64,000 bases of DNA from Fragilariopsis cylindrus CCMP1102. Lineage: Eukaryota; Bacillariophyta; Bacillariophyceae; Bacillariales; Bacillariaceae. Both the position numbers and the translations under genes were made by a program. The notes beneath the pieces are model-generated. The model had not been told where the DNA came from, did no database searches, and saw only the letters and a list, made by a program, of their open reading frames with translations. The stretch spans positions 124,001 to 188,000 of the forward strand of contig FMBT01000339.1 in assembly GCA_900095095.1 (NCBI GenBank). The letters are read 5' to 3'. Shown here piece after piece: positions 44,380 to 55,460 of this stretch (position 1 is its first letter; each line of letters opens with the position of its first letter).

Positions 44380-47300
44380 TTACGACCTTTTCAAGCGTTT
44401 GTTGCCTCGATGAACAACGGAGCTCATTTGCTCCACAGCCTGCCGGCGATTCTTCTTGGAATAGTTTCGACCGTCAAGCTGCATGTACGCATATGGTTCA
44501 AACTTTTGTCCCTTCTTTTTCGTATCACCACCTGCCTTCTTGGCCTTGTAAGCAGAACCTAGTCCATTGTTGGGCGCCTTCTTCTTCTTTTTCGTCGGAT
44601 CTCTAGTATCACGAGTGAGTGCCGATCTTTCGCTTGTAGTAGAGCGTTTACTCTTGAAGGAGAAGATTGTATCGCCATCACCCTTTTTGTTGGTCGAATC
44701 GAGCTCTCCCATATCATGCACAACAAGCTTTCCAGAGGAATCAAATTCCATGTCTTCTTCGAAGTCGCTCTCGTCAGAAGGCGACTCAGAAAATCTGACA
44801 GTCTTCAAATCCTTTACATCCGTAACATTACCGTCGGCGTCACTTTTAATACGCATTGTCGTCGACTTAGTCCTGCCAGATTTTGTCGACTGTGCAAATG
44901 ATGCTGTTTCCATATGCCCTCGTTTGAGAGTTTTCCCACTACTTATACGGGACATACGGGACATCCGTGTCATACCCGTAGCAAGGGTTCTACCATCATC
45001 TGAATCCTCTTCGTCTGAATCTGCCATAGCCTCGTAATCACGAGTGTCATCCCTTCGTTGGTTCCTTCGAGTATTCTTCCGTCTTGCTTCCCGTTCGGAA
45101 AGCTTTCTCATGTGCGTAAGAAGGCGGCTATCGGATGGCGGGACAAATGGCATCAGTGCGTCGAAACCAAATAACTTCACAAGTTTTTTAATTATAATCT
45201 TAATTTTCTTACGAAAGCGATCCTTGCCTCTATGATACTTCAACAGTCCGTTCAGGATATCAGATAAGAGAGGCTCGAGTTGTTCAGAAGAGGCAGCCGA
45301 CACCGAGACCCGTACAAACACAACCATACTCTTCGTAACCTCTCTTGAGGGATCTTCAGAAAGTATTAAAACTGTCTTTAAAAGTGCAGGAAGCATGTTG
45401 TGCACATCAATGTCTTCGGATGACAACACAAATACAAGTTTTGAAAGTGCCGTGACAGCAGCCGATCTCATATGCGAAGTTTTAGACCCGACTGCAGCAG
45501 CGACCATTCGTATGAAGTCTGCAGAGCTACCGTGTAGTTTATTCATCGAAAGAAGAAGCTTAAATCCGGCATCACGTGTTTTTGCGTTGTAATCTTTAAG
45601 ACACAACAATGTCTCTCCAATCAACGACGAGGTGATCCCCTTGAGATAAAAAAAGCAAAAAGAAGACGTAAGATACATTAATTCACTGTTTGATCTCACC
45701 AGCTTTGTGCATACGTGCTTTCTTACCTGACGAATATCCACTGCAGAGCCTTCAAAGCCATCAACGACAAAGGTCAAGCACTTTAAACGCATGAAACGAG
45801 CCGAGACCTGCGACGTTGCACTGGTTGATGACAAAAGTTCCATTACTTCCTTCAATCGCTCGGGTTCAGCAACAAATGAATGATACCTTTTACATATTTC
45901 ACTCATCACCTTATATGCGCGCTTTTGAATCCTTGACGGCGTTTCATCGGTTCGTATGATTGGCTTTAACGAACGATATAATAGAGAGATACCAGAATCG
46001 TCGAGACACTCTGAAATGACGAGAGCCTGAGACAGGGCAAGGAGTGAACACATTTTTTCAACCGTCTTTTTATCACCAGACTGAGATGATTCCAGCATTC
46101 TTTGAACAACTTTAGTAAACAGACGCTGTATTTGGGCAGTCGGTGCCACCCTTGCAATCGAAGCGATGGAGCGGGTGACTGCTAAAACTCCGGAGGCGTC
46201 CTTTTCAACGATAGATTCATTTGGTGTATCCATCTCATTATCATCCTCTGGATTTTTTGCAGATCCACTATTGATGTCGTGTAATGAATCAACAAGTTTA
46301 AATAAAGACGGAAGAAGTTTGAGGGAAACTTGTCCCATAACCTCGGCTTCCATGCGAACATGACTTCCTTCCTCTCCATCAATTAACTCCTTAAGTTCGT
46401 CCTTACGATCAAAAACACCGCTTGCCAGAATATCAAGGCCAGTACAAATAACAGTCTGGAAAACGAGTCAGGAGTAAAAGTTAGTATGAGTATCGTTTCT
46501 TCTTCACACAAATATGCAACTATGTGTTGTCGACGTTAATTTTTCTGTATGTATAAATTACTTACGACAAATTCGGGATATCTCTGATCATTCATTGCCT
46601 TGAGTATAATCGGTGCCAGCTTGGGAAGTGCAACATCTAGATCTGCCGGCATTCGACAGAAAACTGGGAATAGATTCCACAGATTAATTACTTGACTTCT
46701 ACAGATAGTGGTCCCTGTCGAGCCTTTTACAAAAATGGCATCGAACTCACGGCAAGTGGCAACACTTCGTCTTGAAAAAACGATAGATGCAATCGATTGT
46801 CCGAAACGATGAGACCGGATATCTTCATAACATCAATTACCCAAGAGTATTGGTTTGGAGTACCTTTCAATGACGTCTTGCACAATTTCGGAAAGTCAAT
46901 TATTTTCCAGAACTGTTCTAATCCGATCCCCTGAATCAAGGAAATCAATGCACCATCTATCTGTCGTTGAAGAGCTTCTCCAGTCGTATCGTCACAACGA
47001 AGTTTAATAAGCGAATGGATACATTTTACTACTTCTTCTTCTTCCATTTTCATTTGTTGTAAGAGTAAAGCCAGACAATCCAAAACGGGAGTGTACGTTT
47101 TATCGAAAGGAGAGTCAATTACCGATTTTAATACAGATAAGCAATCCCGCGAACAATTTTGATGTAACTTGGGATGATCCCGTAGTAGAGTTCGCATTTG
47201 AACACGGAGTAATTGAGAAACTTCGAGGAAGAGAGTCTCAGCAATACTATTATCCGAGTCTTCCTCCACAGGTCGAGAGAGACCGAGCAAATGCTGTAGT

Positions 47301-48449
47301 GTCATTGGTAAAAGTTTAGCTCCGATCTCTATGGTACTAGTAGTACTGTTCAAAATACGTTGAGATGAAGAAATTAAGATTTGCCCGTATATAGTACGTC
47401 CACTCTCAAGTAGATCAACGTCTGCCGCACCCTCCTGAAGGAAAGCGTCGGTCGAGCTTGGACTAAACTAGCCAAACTCTTGCTGCAAATGAATTGATCT
47501 TTTCGATATTTTTCTTTCCAACTTCATCATCTGCCTCCAACAGTGACAAAATGGTTGATAAGATAGAATTGATTGTTAAAATCTTCAAGGTTGATCCATG
47601 AGAATTTGCCACAAATACCGGACGAGATGGAGACGACAATGATTCTTCATTTAATAAATCCACCAAAATGGTCATTAGGCGCCCCCCTATAGCAGTAAAA
47701 TTAAGTGATACTAATGATGTACCCAAGAAACCTGTCAATTCGATCATGTTTTGGTTCTCATTCTGGTTGGAAGGATTTTTTAGATAATTGTCGATATGCA
47801 TATTAACGTATTTCGTCGTTGCTTTAAGAATTGCAGGATGGCATCGTGGAGAATTCATTAACAATAATCCACTCAACGAATTTTTAGCTGCATTTTGAAC
47901 TTTTTGCCTTGTATCCTGCAACAATCCTAGTATGGTTCCTGTCAATAGTTGCCTTACAGCAGCTTCTTGAACAGTTGATGGTGTTAGATTCCTCAATACT
48001 TCACCGACTGTATGACAAGTTTCACATAGTAATGTCGTCAGCGCACCAAGTCCATCATTTGTATCCAATAATGAGCCTTGACTGTCGTTGACGAGAATAG
48101 ATAAAGAAGAAGAAACTACTCCTCGTAGAACGCGTGAGGTCAATCCGATTGTTGCACCTAAAGTTGCCGCTGACACATGTGGTACCACAACACCCAAGAT
48201 CTTCAGTAATGCAGTCTGTGTTGTGAGTGAATCTAACATAATGTTGACATCACCATGGTCCTGATGCAGAGTTCCCTCAAGTGTAGTAACGGTCGATGCA
48301 TATACCTTCCCTGGAGTAACACCCCCTTGAATTACATCGGTGAGAGCCGATATGACATTCCCAACTCGAACGGATCGAGGATCTCGGCTATTCGTCGCTA
48401 AACTTTTTAGGTCATCTACAACCTCTGTAAAAGATCCTGCGTCGTCCAT
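44380..48449 (-). CDS. RRP12: RRP12-like ribosome biogenesis protein
   Basis: RRP12 is a HEAT-repeat protein that helps export and mature both pre-ribosomal subunits. The protein starts at 48449 (MDDAGSFTEVVDDLKSL) and runs through HEAT-like helices to a C-terminal signature FRKKIKIIIKKLVKLFGFDAL followed by SRLLTHMRKLSEREARRK and a long Lys/Ser/Asp-rich nucleolar-type tail. GT-AG introns are at 46456-46565 and 45640-45726; the latter is 87 bp, open and in frame, so naive translation includes it. The part from 46566 to 48449 shows three frame changes (near 47478, near 47418, near 46745), each fixed by one missing base, with family-like sequence continuing on both sides (FAARVW/SLVQARPTL; EVLPLA/REFDAIF). 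Total would be about 1250 residues, normal for the family. Confidence 0.88.
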
Positions 48450-49442
48450 TGTTAGTATTGAAACGCAGGAAAAATATTCTGTTTGGCAGATGAGACTGGA
48501 GGAACTAGTATATTTCTTTCAAAAAAAGTGTCGGATTTGATTTTAATGCTTTTATGCTTTTTGTTTTGTAAACTTTTAGTTTTTCAGTTTATTTTTGATT
48601 TTACTGGAGCAGACACCGTCTGTCTGTCATCAAGAGATTTTACTGCTAAGTAGCGCTAATAATATAAGATGTGGTGTTGCTCTGTTAGAATTTAGAATAG
48701 TTCCAACCTTTCTGAGACATACCTCAAATGTAGCAGTGTACTCCATGTATCTACTATGTTAATAAATTCCACTCTGTTGAACTCTTTGCAATAGTAGGTT
48801 TTGAAGTCTTGTTCGAAAGAAAATGATGATCCTGATAGCGTGCCGCAGCATCATCAATCATTACCACCACTACTCCTTTTCACCCTTTCTACCATAGAAT
48901 GTGTTGGAGCATCAGACTAGTGTTCATTTCAAACTTAGAGCGAGAGCAGATAATCTTGGAATTGGTTTTGGGTCCCAGTGCTTGATGGAGAGATCCATTC
49001 TTGGTTCACTTTGCCAGTATGCACAGTACAAGTGTGATTCCTTCATTCTTTTGATCACTGGTTCTAGAGGAGGGAGACAAACTATCTATCTATCTGTCAT
49101 CAAGAGATTTGATTCATTATGCTAGAATCCTTACCTCATATTTATGAGTCCCATTTATTTGATTGAAATCCAGTAAGATGTTGTCCCATCAATCTGACAC
49201 CAAGAATCATACCTTTTAATACATCCCCCATTAGATGGTAAGTATTACACACATAATAATGGTACACATATGACATGTTGCTCTATTCTTTCTCATTGCA
49301 CAGTCATTTGTTTTGACTGCCACTAAAATTGTAGGACTAAAAACCAGTTACAATGAGGATAATTACTAGTAGTTATATAAAGGTACAAGTTGAAATCGTC
49401 TGAGTGTACACTATAATATATTATTACGTCATTCTATTTTCT
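48450..49442. other. Intergenic with short direct repeat
   Basis: The RRP12 promoter lies at the left. CTGTCATCAAGAGATTT occurs twice (about 48624-48640 and 49095-49111), each after an iterated CTGT or CTAT run. A 74-codon open frame at 48901 has no features. No gene is called. Confidence 0.45.
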
Positions 49443-51951
49443 TCACCTCACCATCTTCTCCATAACATAAGAACCTGGATCATATAAAAGATACTCCCTT
49501 GTTTCATGCTTTGTCATCGTGTAACCTCTAATAGCTACAGTTTCTGGGTATTCGGTTCCAGCTTCGTTTTCTTTAAGCTCCCATCCTTTATTTTGCACTT
49601 TAAGACCGTCGACTGAAACATGCGTATCGTCCCCCGTTCTAATAACTAAAGCTCCGTCCAAATCAAGGTTTTTTATAGACAAATGATGTCCTTCCAAAAC
49701 AAGGGAAGAACGCTTTGTGATCTTGTTATCGTCTCCCTGTATTTTCTCGAGAATTTCTTCTTGTGAAACTGCAAATGCAGGGCACAGCACGATACGCGGT
49801 CCCGACGTGACAGGAATTCCAGCGACGGGAACTAGATCATCAATGTCGTCCACGGGTACGTCGACACCCGCAAACTTCATTTTGCGCTGGTTCTGTATGT
49901 ACTTATCAGATTCTGCAGAGGACATCGTACCAGGTGCATTATTCCCCTTTTCTACATCTTCAACGCCGGACTCGAGAGAATTCTGAAAAAAAAAAAAAAA
50001 AAACGTCTTCCAAGTTAGATTTTCTGTATTGCATCAGTGAGCGCGGATGGACTCGTATGGATTAATATTCGGTCGTACCTTCGCTGGAGAAAAAGTAAAC
50101 CATCTATCAAACATTGTAAATCCAATGTTAACGCTATTACCCAGCTCCTTTTGAAACAACTTTGGAATATCTTGCATCATGCATTCTAGCCGTGTTGGTT
50201 TCTTAAAATCAGTCCTCGTTTCATCTTTATATTTCGGATTTACAAATTCGAGTACTACGCCTTGATCCTCCCCACGTAAAGTCTTTGCATACGATCCTAA
50301 CTCTATTACTATATTATTTGCATTTCCGGGATACGGTGAATAACCTGTTGATGGATCGGCAACGTCTCCTTTACAATCCCCCTGAGAACGAAGGAGAGGA
50401 TCCAATTGATTATACTCGACATTGATCACCAAACTTTTGACGGATCAGATTTGTGCCTATGATTACAGTGAAATAAATTGAAAGTATTTAGGATGCGATG
50501 ATATATACAATATAAAATAACCCCTCATCAAACATCGATCAACAAACAACAGAAGGTAGTATACTTTCGACTACACTATACGTGTACTTACTCGAGTCGG
50601 GCAATGGCACCCGCGGCTTCGCCAGCTAGACGGGGGATACAAATACTGTTCATATGGAAGCCTTTGGATATGCTGACACCTAATACTGGCAGAACACTAT
50701 TAATAACGAGTGCGTTGGTATCTTGTAAGAAAACTACATGCGTCCTCCCTTCCTTTTCCCATTTGTCAACGATGCCCTCTCTGAAGAGCAGATGGTGAAC
50801 ATCTCCATGACCGTGTGGCTTGGTTTGGATTGACCAACGGTTGCTGTCATCAAGAGCCAAAGCTGCATTTCCGTCCTTCAATGCGGGGACCTTATCCTGC
50901 ATAACAATAGATACCATATCTATATCCATTCCGAAGTTATCATTATCCTTCAATAGCTGTCGGGTAGGCATATCTGTGTCTCCAGACGTCATAATCACAA
51001 GTGGAATTCGTATGTCATCACGACCAGTCTTCTTCCTTGCCATATACTGCATGGCCTTAATGTATTTAATATATACTTGTAGGTAACTAGCTTCCGTACA
51101 AAGGTTGGTTTCTAAACTTAATTTGATACCTGAGTATCCTAAACGTTCACCAAGTCCACCGGCAACAAGAACAAATGCAACACCTGACATTCCTTCGATA
51201 CCTAATTGTTCGGCTTCTGAAAAGGACATCGTACCTTCTCCGTCATAGCTCAATGTTTCACCTTCTGGAACAACTGCCTCGTACTCTTCAAATGGATTCG
51301 TACCATCGGCGCTTTCTTTCAACAATATTCTTGCTTTAGAAGTATATGTTGCTATGCCACCTGGGTACGAGCTATCTAAGTCGGCCAACTAAATAACAAC
51401 AATCAATAGCACATGTAAAAATCTATCGTGAGGGGGGAATCGAAAGTCTTTTTTTCTTCTTTTTTCGCCTCTATTTTAAAATTTCCTAGTAGTAGGATAC
51501 AAATACAAATGAAATAATGTTGGTGGATTTGTATTACAGTAATTGAACTTACCTGCTCTGCAAGTTGTTTCTTCCCTTCATCTTCGATTCCAGATTCAGG
51601 CCAATCTCCGTATACGTGTCTTTGAATTCCATCTACATCGCTTTCAATCAAACTAAGGATAGCATTTTTCCCTCGTTCTGACAATAATTCGAGATTTTCT
51701 GATGTGACTTCTTCTTCCACCGCCGCTGCTGAAGATGCACTCATCCTTGTCGTCGTTGATGATGTTGTGGTTGCTGTTCCGAAGGCATGATTAGTAGCAC
51801 CTCCAGAAGAAACGACGAAGGGAATTCGACTGCTGTAAGATGACGAAGAAGATCTATGATGAATCTTTTTTGGATTGTTTGAACCAAAAGATGATGCCAA
51901 AGTATTTAGAAGCAACAAAGTGAAGATTGCTGTGAATTGGAATCTCATCAT
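49443..51951 (-). CDS. USP: UDP-sugar pyrophosphorylase, probably plastid-targeted
   Basis: The enzyme makes UDP-sugars from UTP and sugar-1-phosphates (UGPase-like GT-A fold). Exons are 51553-51951, 50592-51388, 50079-50456 and 49443-49982 with GT-AG introns. The N-terminus MMRFQFTAIFTLLLLNTLASSF is a signal peptide followed by Phe after ASS, like the diatom ASAF plastid motif; a Ser-rich transit-like stretch follows. Family marks are LVAGGLGERLGYSGIKLSL (nucleotide loop), LQDTNALVINSVLPVLGVS, INVEYNQLDPLLR, GNANNIVIELGSYAKTL, FVNPKYKD, PTRLECMMQDIPKL and a C-terminal beta-helix part. The first bases of the third exon need one more base to keep frame (SDPSK/SLVIN), as in other genes here. 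An 18-A run at 49986-50003 is the pyrimidine tract before the last exon. Plastid location is inference. Confidence 0.87.
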
Positions 51952-52626
51952 GGTTTATATTCTTGCTTTTTTCCTTAGAAGTAAACTACGTTTTGCTATC
52001 CTGGTAGCTTTTTCTAAATCCAAGCGCCGACTACAATCAACAGTGTATGAAATGTACAGCTTCACAAATTATTTGTACAGAGCTGCTAGTATTACCTGCA
52101 ATAGCGCGCCAAACAAAAAATTCCTTCCTACGTATGCACTCGATGCATGTTGAAGTGTGTCTACACAATCGATGAATATTGATGATGTGCAGGTACTTTG
52201 AGACGGTATGATACATATAGTGCCTCGTAAACGGGGATTGTACAGTACTGTACAATGTACTGTCTACGTCTGTAGCACCCGGGAATAAATAATGTGTCTA
52301 CAACATTTCAACACAACAAATTGTACAAGTAGCGTCAGGTATGGTAGAGTGAATGATAACAAAAGATACCGGTCTTACATATAGATTCTTCGAAGAAGAT
52401 GTCCCACAATCAATATTCGAAGGAAGCAATATCTTTTTTTGTATGAGGTGTAAGGACTATTAGAATATTTGATAATATTACATTGCTCTAACTTATATTA
52501 AAATATTACGTATTAATCTATTGATGAAAGATGTATATCCTACTACAATATATATATATATATATATATATACAGTATGTATCATTTATTTCACTATAAA
52601 TAATTGCTATCTCTGTGTTTTTTCAT
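51952..52626. other. Intergenic with TA microsatellite
   Basis: The pyrophosphorylase promoter side, then a (TA)n tract at about 52548-52572 close to the transporter's 3' end. No gene is seen. Confidence 0.5.
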
Positions 52627-54780
52627 TCAAGAACGAAACATAGAATAAACTGTTACGGTAGTTGTCAATACGGCAATGATACTACCACAGATAACTAAAA
52701 CCCAACAACTGGTCCGAGTTCGGTCCAATTGTAGACCAAGTAAACCTGGTACGATAAAACCCAATAATGATGATGTTGTACCACCAAGTAAACCAAATAC
52801 GACAGAAATATTTGGTATAACAAGGGCAAAACCAAGAGCGGTACCAGCCAATAGAAGTGTCACCGCTAAATGTTGAAAAAAATGAAATTCTTCTTCATGA
52901 GTCTCTTCTTGTCGGACGTCGACGTCGACATCTATTATTATGTTTACATCGTGTTGTTGTTGTTGTTGTTGTTGTGTAATCGTTGACGGTGATCGAAGAG
53001 GATCTTCAATGTCCATCGTCGTATCTCCTACAGAGTTGTAGTCACTATACTATCATTTTTGTTGTGGTCTTTGATAGTAACGGTTGTTTCACTTGTTCTT
53101 CGATTTCATCACCACCACCAATACCACAACATAGATTTGTTGTTGTTGTTGTTGCTGTTGATCAATATTTGTTATCAAATTTCTTATTATTTTCCCACAT
53201 CATAATGATACTAACCCGAGCAGGGAATATATTTAACGGAATGCCATAACAACAGCTAATGCCATTGCTAAAAATGCAGTATGAAGTAATGGGTCACTTC
53301 GATTATGGAGTTCGTAACAAGAAATATATTTGGTTTCATGTCTTTACCAAAATCCAATATGTTACCAATGAAACACTTGCATATAATAATCCACATACTA
53401 GAACTCCTATTACAGTTACCAAATTCATATTTTTGATTTTTCCTTCACTGCTAGTAGCACTACTTGTACTACCAACTGGTGGTAATTCATGAAATTTGTG
53501 CAACATTAACTTGACAACTAAATGCATAAAAGAAGATGGGACATGCTTGTAATACTGACAACCAACTTCCATTTGCAGGACCAATAAGAGATAAAAAGGA
53601 TGGCGATGGTGAAACCAACAGTTCTTCTTCAACATTATGGTCATATTCGTGTCAATATCACTATTACCACCATGCTGTTCATGTATATGATGAATAAGAT
53701 GAACAGTTGCAGCAACCAGTAAAGTTATTATACTGATTATACCAACCGATGATGCACATTCTAAGCTTTTCATTGTTTTCAAACATGATAATGGTAGCAT
53801 AGCAACAAGCCAAACAATTGACATTGCTATCCGTTTTTGTCCTATTGTCATGAATGGAATAATGCGTTCCATTATATCACCAACAGCAATCACATATCCA
53901 ACCGCTGTTATTGTTGTAGTTGTAGCATAGTAGTTTAAGTATATTTAAAACAATAGTAGTGATAATAAAAATAAAGAGGGAGGGGTGGAAAAGATATACA
54001 AACGATTAGATAATGGAATTACATATACATATACACAATACTGTATATCATATATATATATATATATATATATACATTTATAAGATCTTAAAATATGTAA
54101 TAAACGTACCTGTTCCACAACAAAAAATAAGTATTGAAATTTCAACGATACGACGAGATTTATATCCCAATCCACGTTCCACAATTTTTTCATACGATGA
54201 TAGTTTATATTAGCGCATACTTCTACAAGTAGACCAATCGATGTGGATGTCGCCCAAGCACTTATCAGTAAAAGTAATGTACCACATAATATACCAGATT
54301 GGTAAAATGCATATGGTAAAGCAAGACTTTTTAATAGTAATATAATAATAATAATAACAACATTAATAAACAGGAGGTGGGTAGGAGAGGAAAGAAGAAG
54401 AAAGTGAGGACGAATTCGTTCTATATGTGTGGTTCTGTGTCAATTCTCCGTACACTATACTTACTACTACTATCACTACTACCATCTAACTACTACACTT
54501 ACATTCCTGCTCCTAAAGTTGCTGAGCATAAGTTAGCAATACTTCCGATTAAAGTAACAACAAGTGATCGTTCGTTATTATTATCATCATTGCTGCTATC
54601 TGTGGTACTACTAGTGGATGTTGTTGTAGATGATGATGACGATGCATCTGAATCATGCCGAACTAACACCAGTTCTTCCTGTTGTTGTTGTTGCTGTTGT
54701 TGAGATGATTCTCCTCCTCCTTCTTCCATCGCTCGTTCAGGATCGATGATACTTGTACTTCTTACTGTTACAGTGGACAT
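52627..54780 (-). CDS. Amino acid transporter, AAAP/SLC38-like
   Basis: A multipass carrier of the amino acid/auxin permease family. The N-terminus is acidic with Gln and Ser runs, then the first helix reads NLCSATLGAG, the family signature, followed across a GT-AG intron (donor near 54510) by LALPYAFYQSG and CGTLLLLISAW. A central part (53336-53893) holds IIPFMTIGQKRIAMSIVWLVAMLPLS, ASSVGIISIITLLVA and GVLVCGLLYASVSLVTYWI. The last part (52627-53016) has HLAVTLLLAGTALGFALVIP, then SVVFGLLGGTTSSLLGFIVPG, typical of the C-terminal helices. A long hydrophilic Gln-rich loop is encoded near 52960-53160. Exons between 53250 and 54500 are not fully resolved: a (TA)n tract (54050-54074) lies in an intron and several frame changes, each one missing base, occur. 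Substrate is unknown. Confidence 0.8.
54050..54074. repeat. TA microsatellite
   Basis: A (TA)n run in an intron of the transporter gene; similar tracts occur at 16480-16528 and 52548-52572. Confidence 0.9.
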
Positions 54781-55460
54781 GGTTATATGATATACTCGTT
54801 CACCAAGTCTTGTAATTGTACTTATGGGTTTACGTTAAGTTAGTGGAAAAATATTGATGTGTTTCGTTTCATTTTATTATGATGTTTCATTTTACTATGA
54901 TGGATTGATGTTGCCGATTGGTTGTGTTGGTGTTTTTGCCGGTAGTTTGAAATCGAGAATAAGAATTCGACAGAAATTCTGACAAGCTTTCACAATTTGC
55001 AGATTTTATCACAAGAGTTCTTTTGCATTTAAAATGTGACCAACGAAACTGAAGCGAGTTCGTGTTACGGGGAGGTCTCTAAAATTGGAGTTGAATGTTT
55101 ACCCGAGTCGAGTCAGTCGGCATTGCTCCTCTAAACTTTCTGAAACCCTTTTTTCCTTTGTAAGTAATCACACCAAACTGATATCCTCTAAATTAACCAA
55201 GTACTGCCCTCCTAAAATCAATCCAAGCTTTGCTTGGCGCGTGATAAATATAATGGTGCGCCGTATAGATTTTTCAGAGTTTTGGTCTTCTTCGCGGATC
55301 GAATCACTCGAATCTTCGTTCGGTGACAGCATGACAAAATAAATAATGATGATCAAGTAAGTCGTGAGTTTGTTGTTACTGGTATTATGACGATAATTCG
55401 ATCGATCTTGGTTTCATTCGAATATAATATTCATTAAATCTGTTATTGAAGTTTTCGAAA
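54781..55460. promoter_or_regulatory. Divergent promoter, transporter and repeat protein
   Basis: About 680 bp between two head-to-head genes. An open frame at 55085-55342 lacks an ATG and features. No motif is defined. Confidence 0.4.

Noticed and set aside
45640-45726. Extra 29 residues within RRP12
   Set aside because: The segment has GTAAGA and TCAAG borders and interrupts conserved sequence, so it is an in-frame intron.
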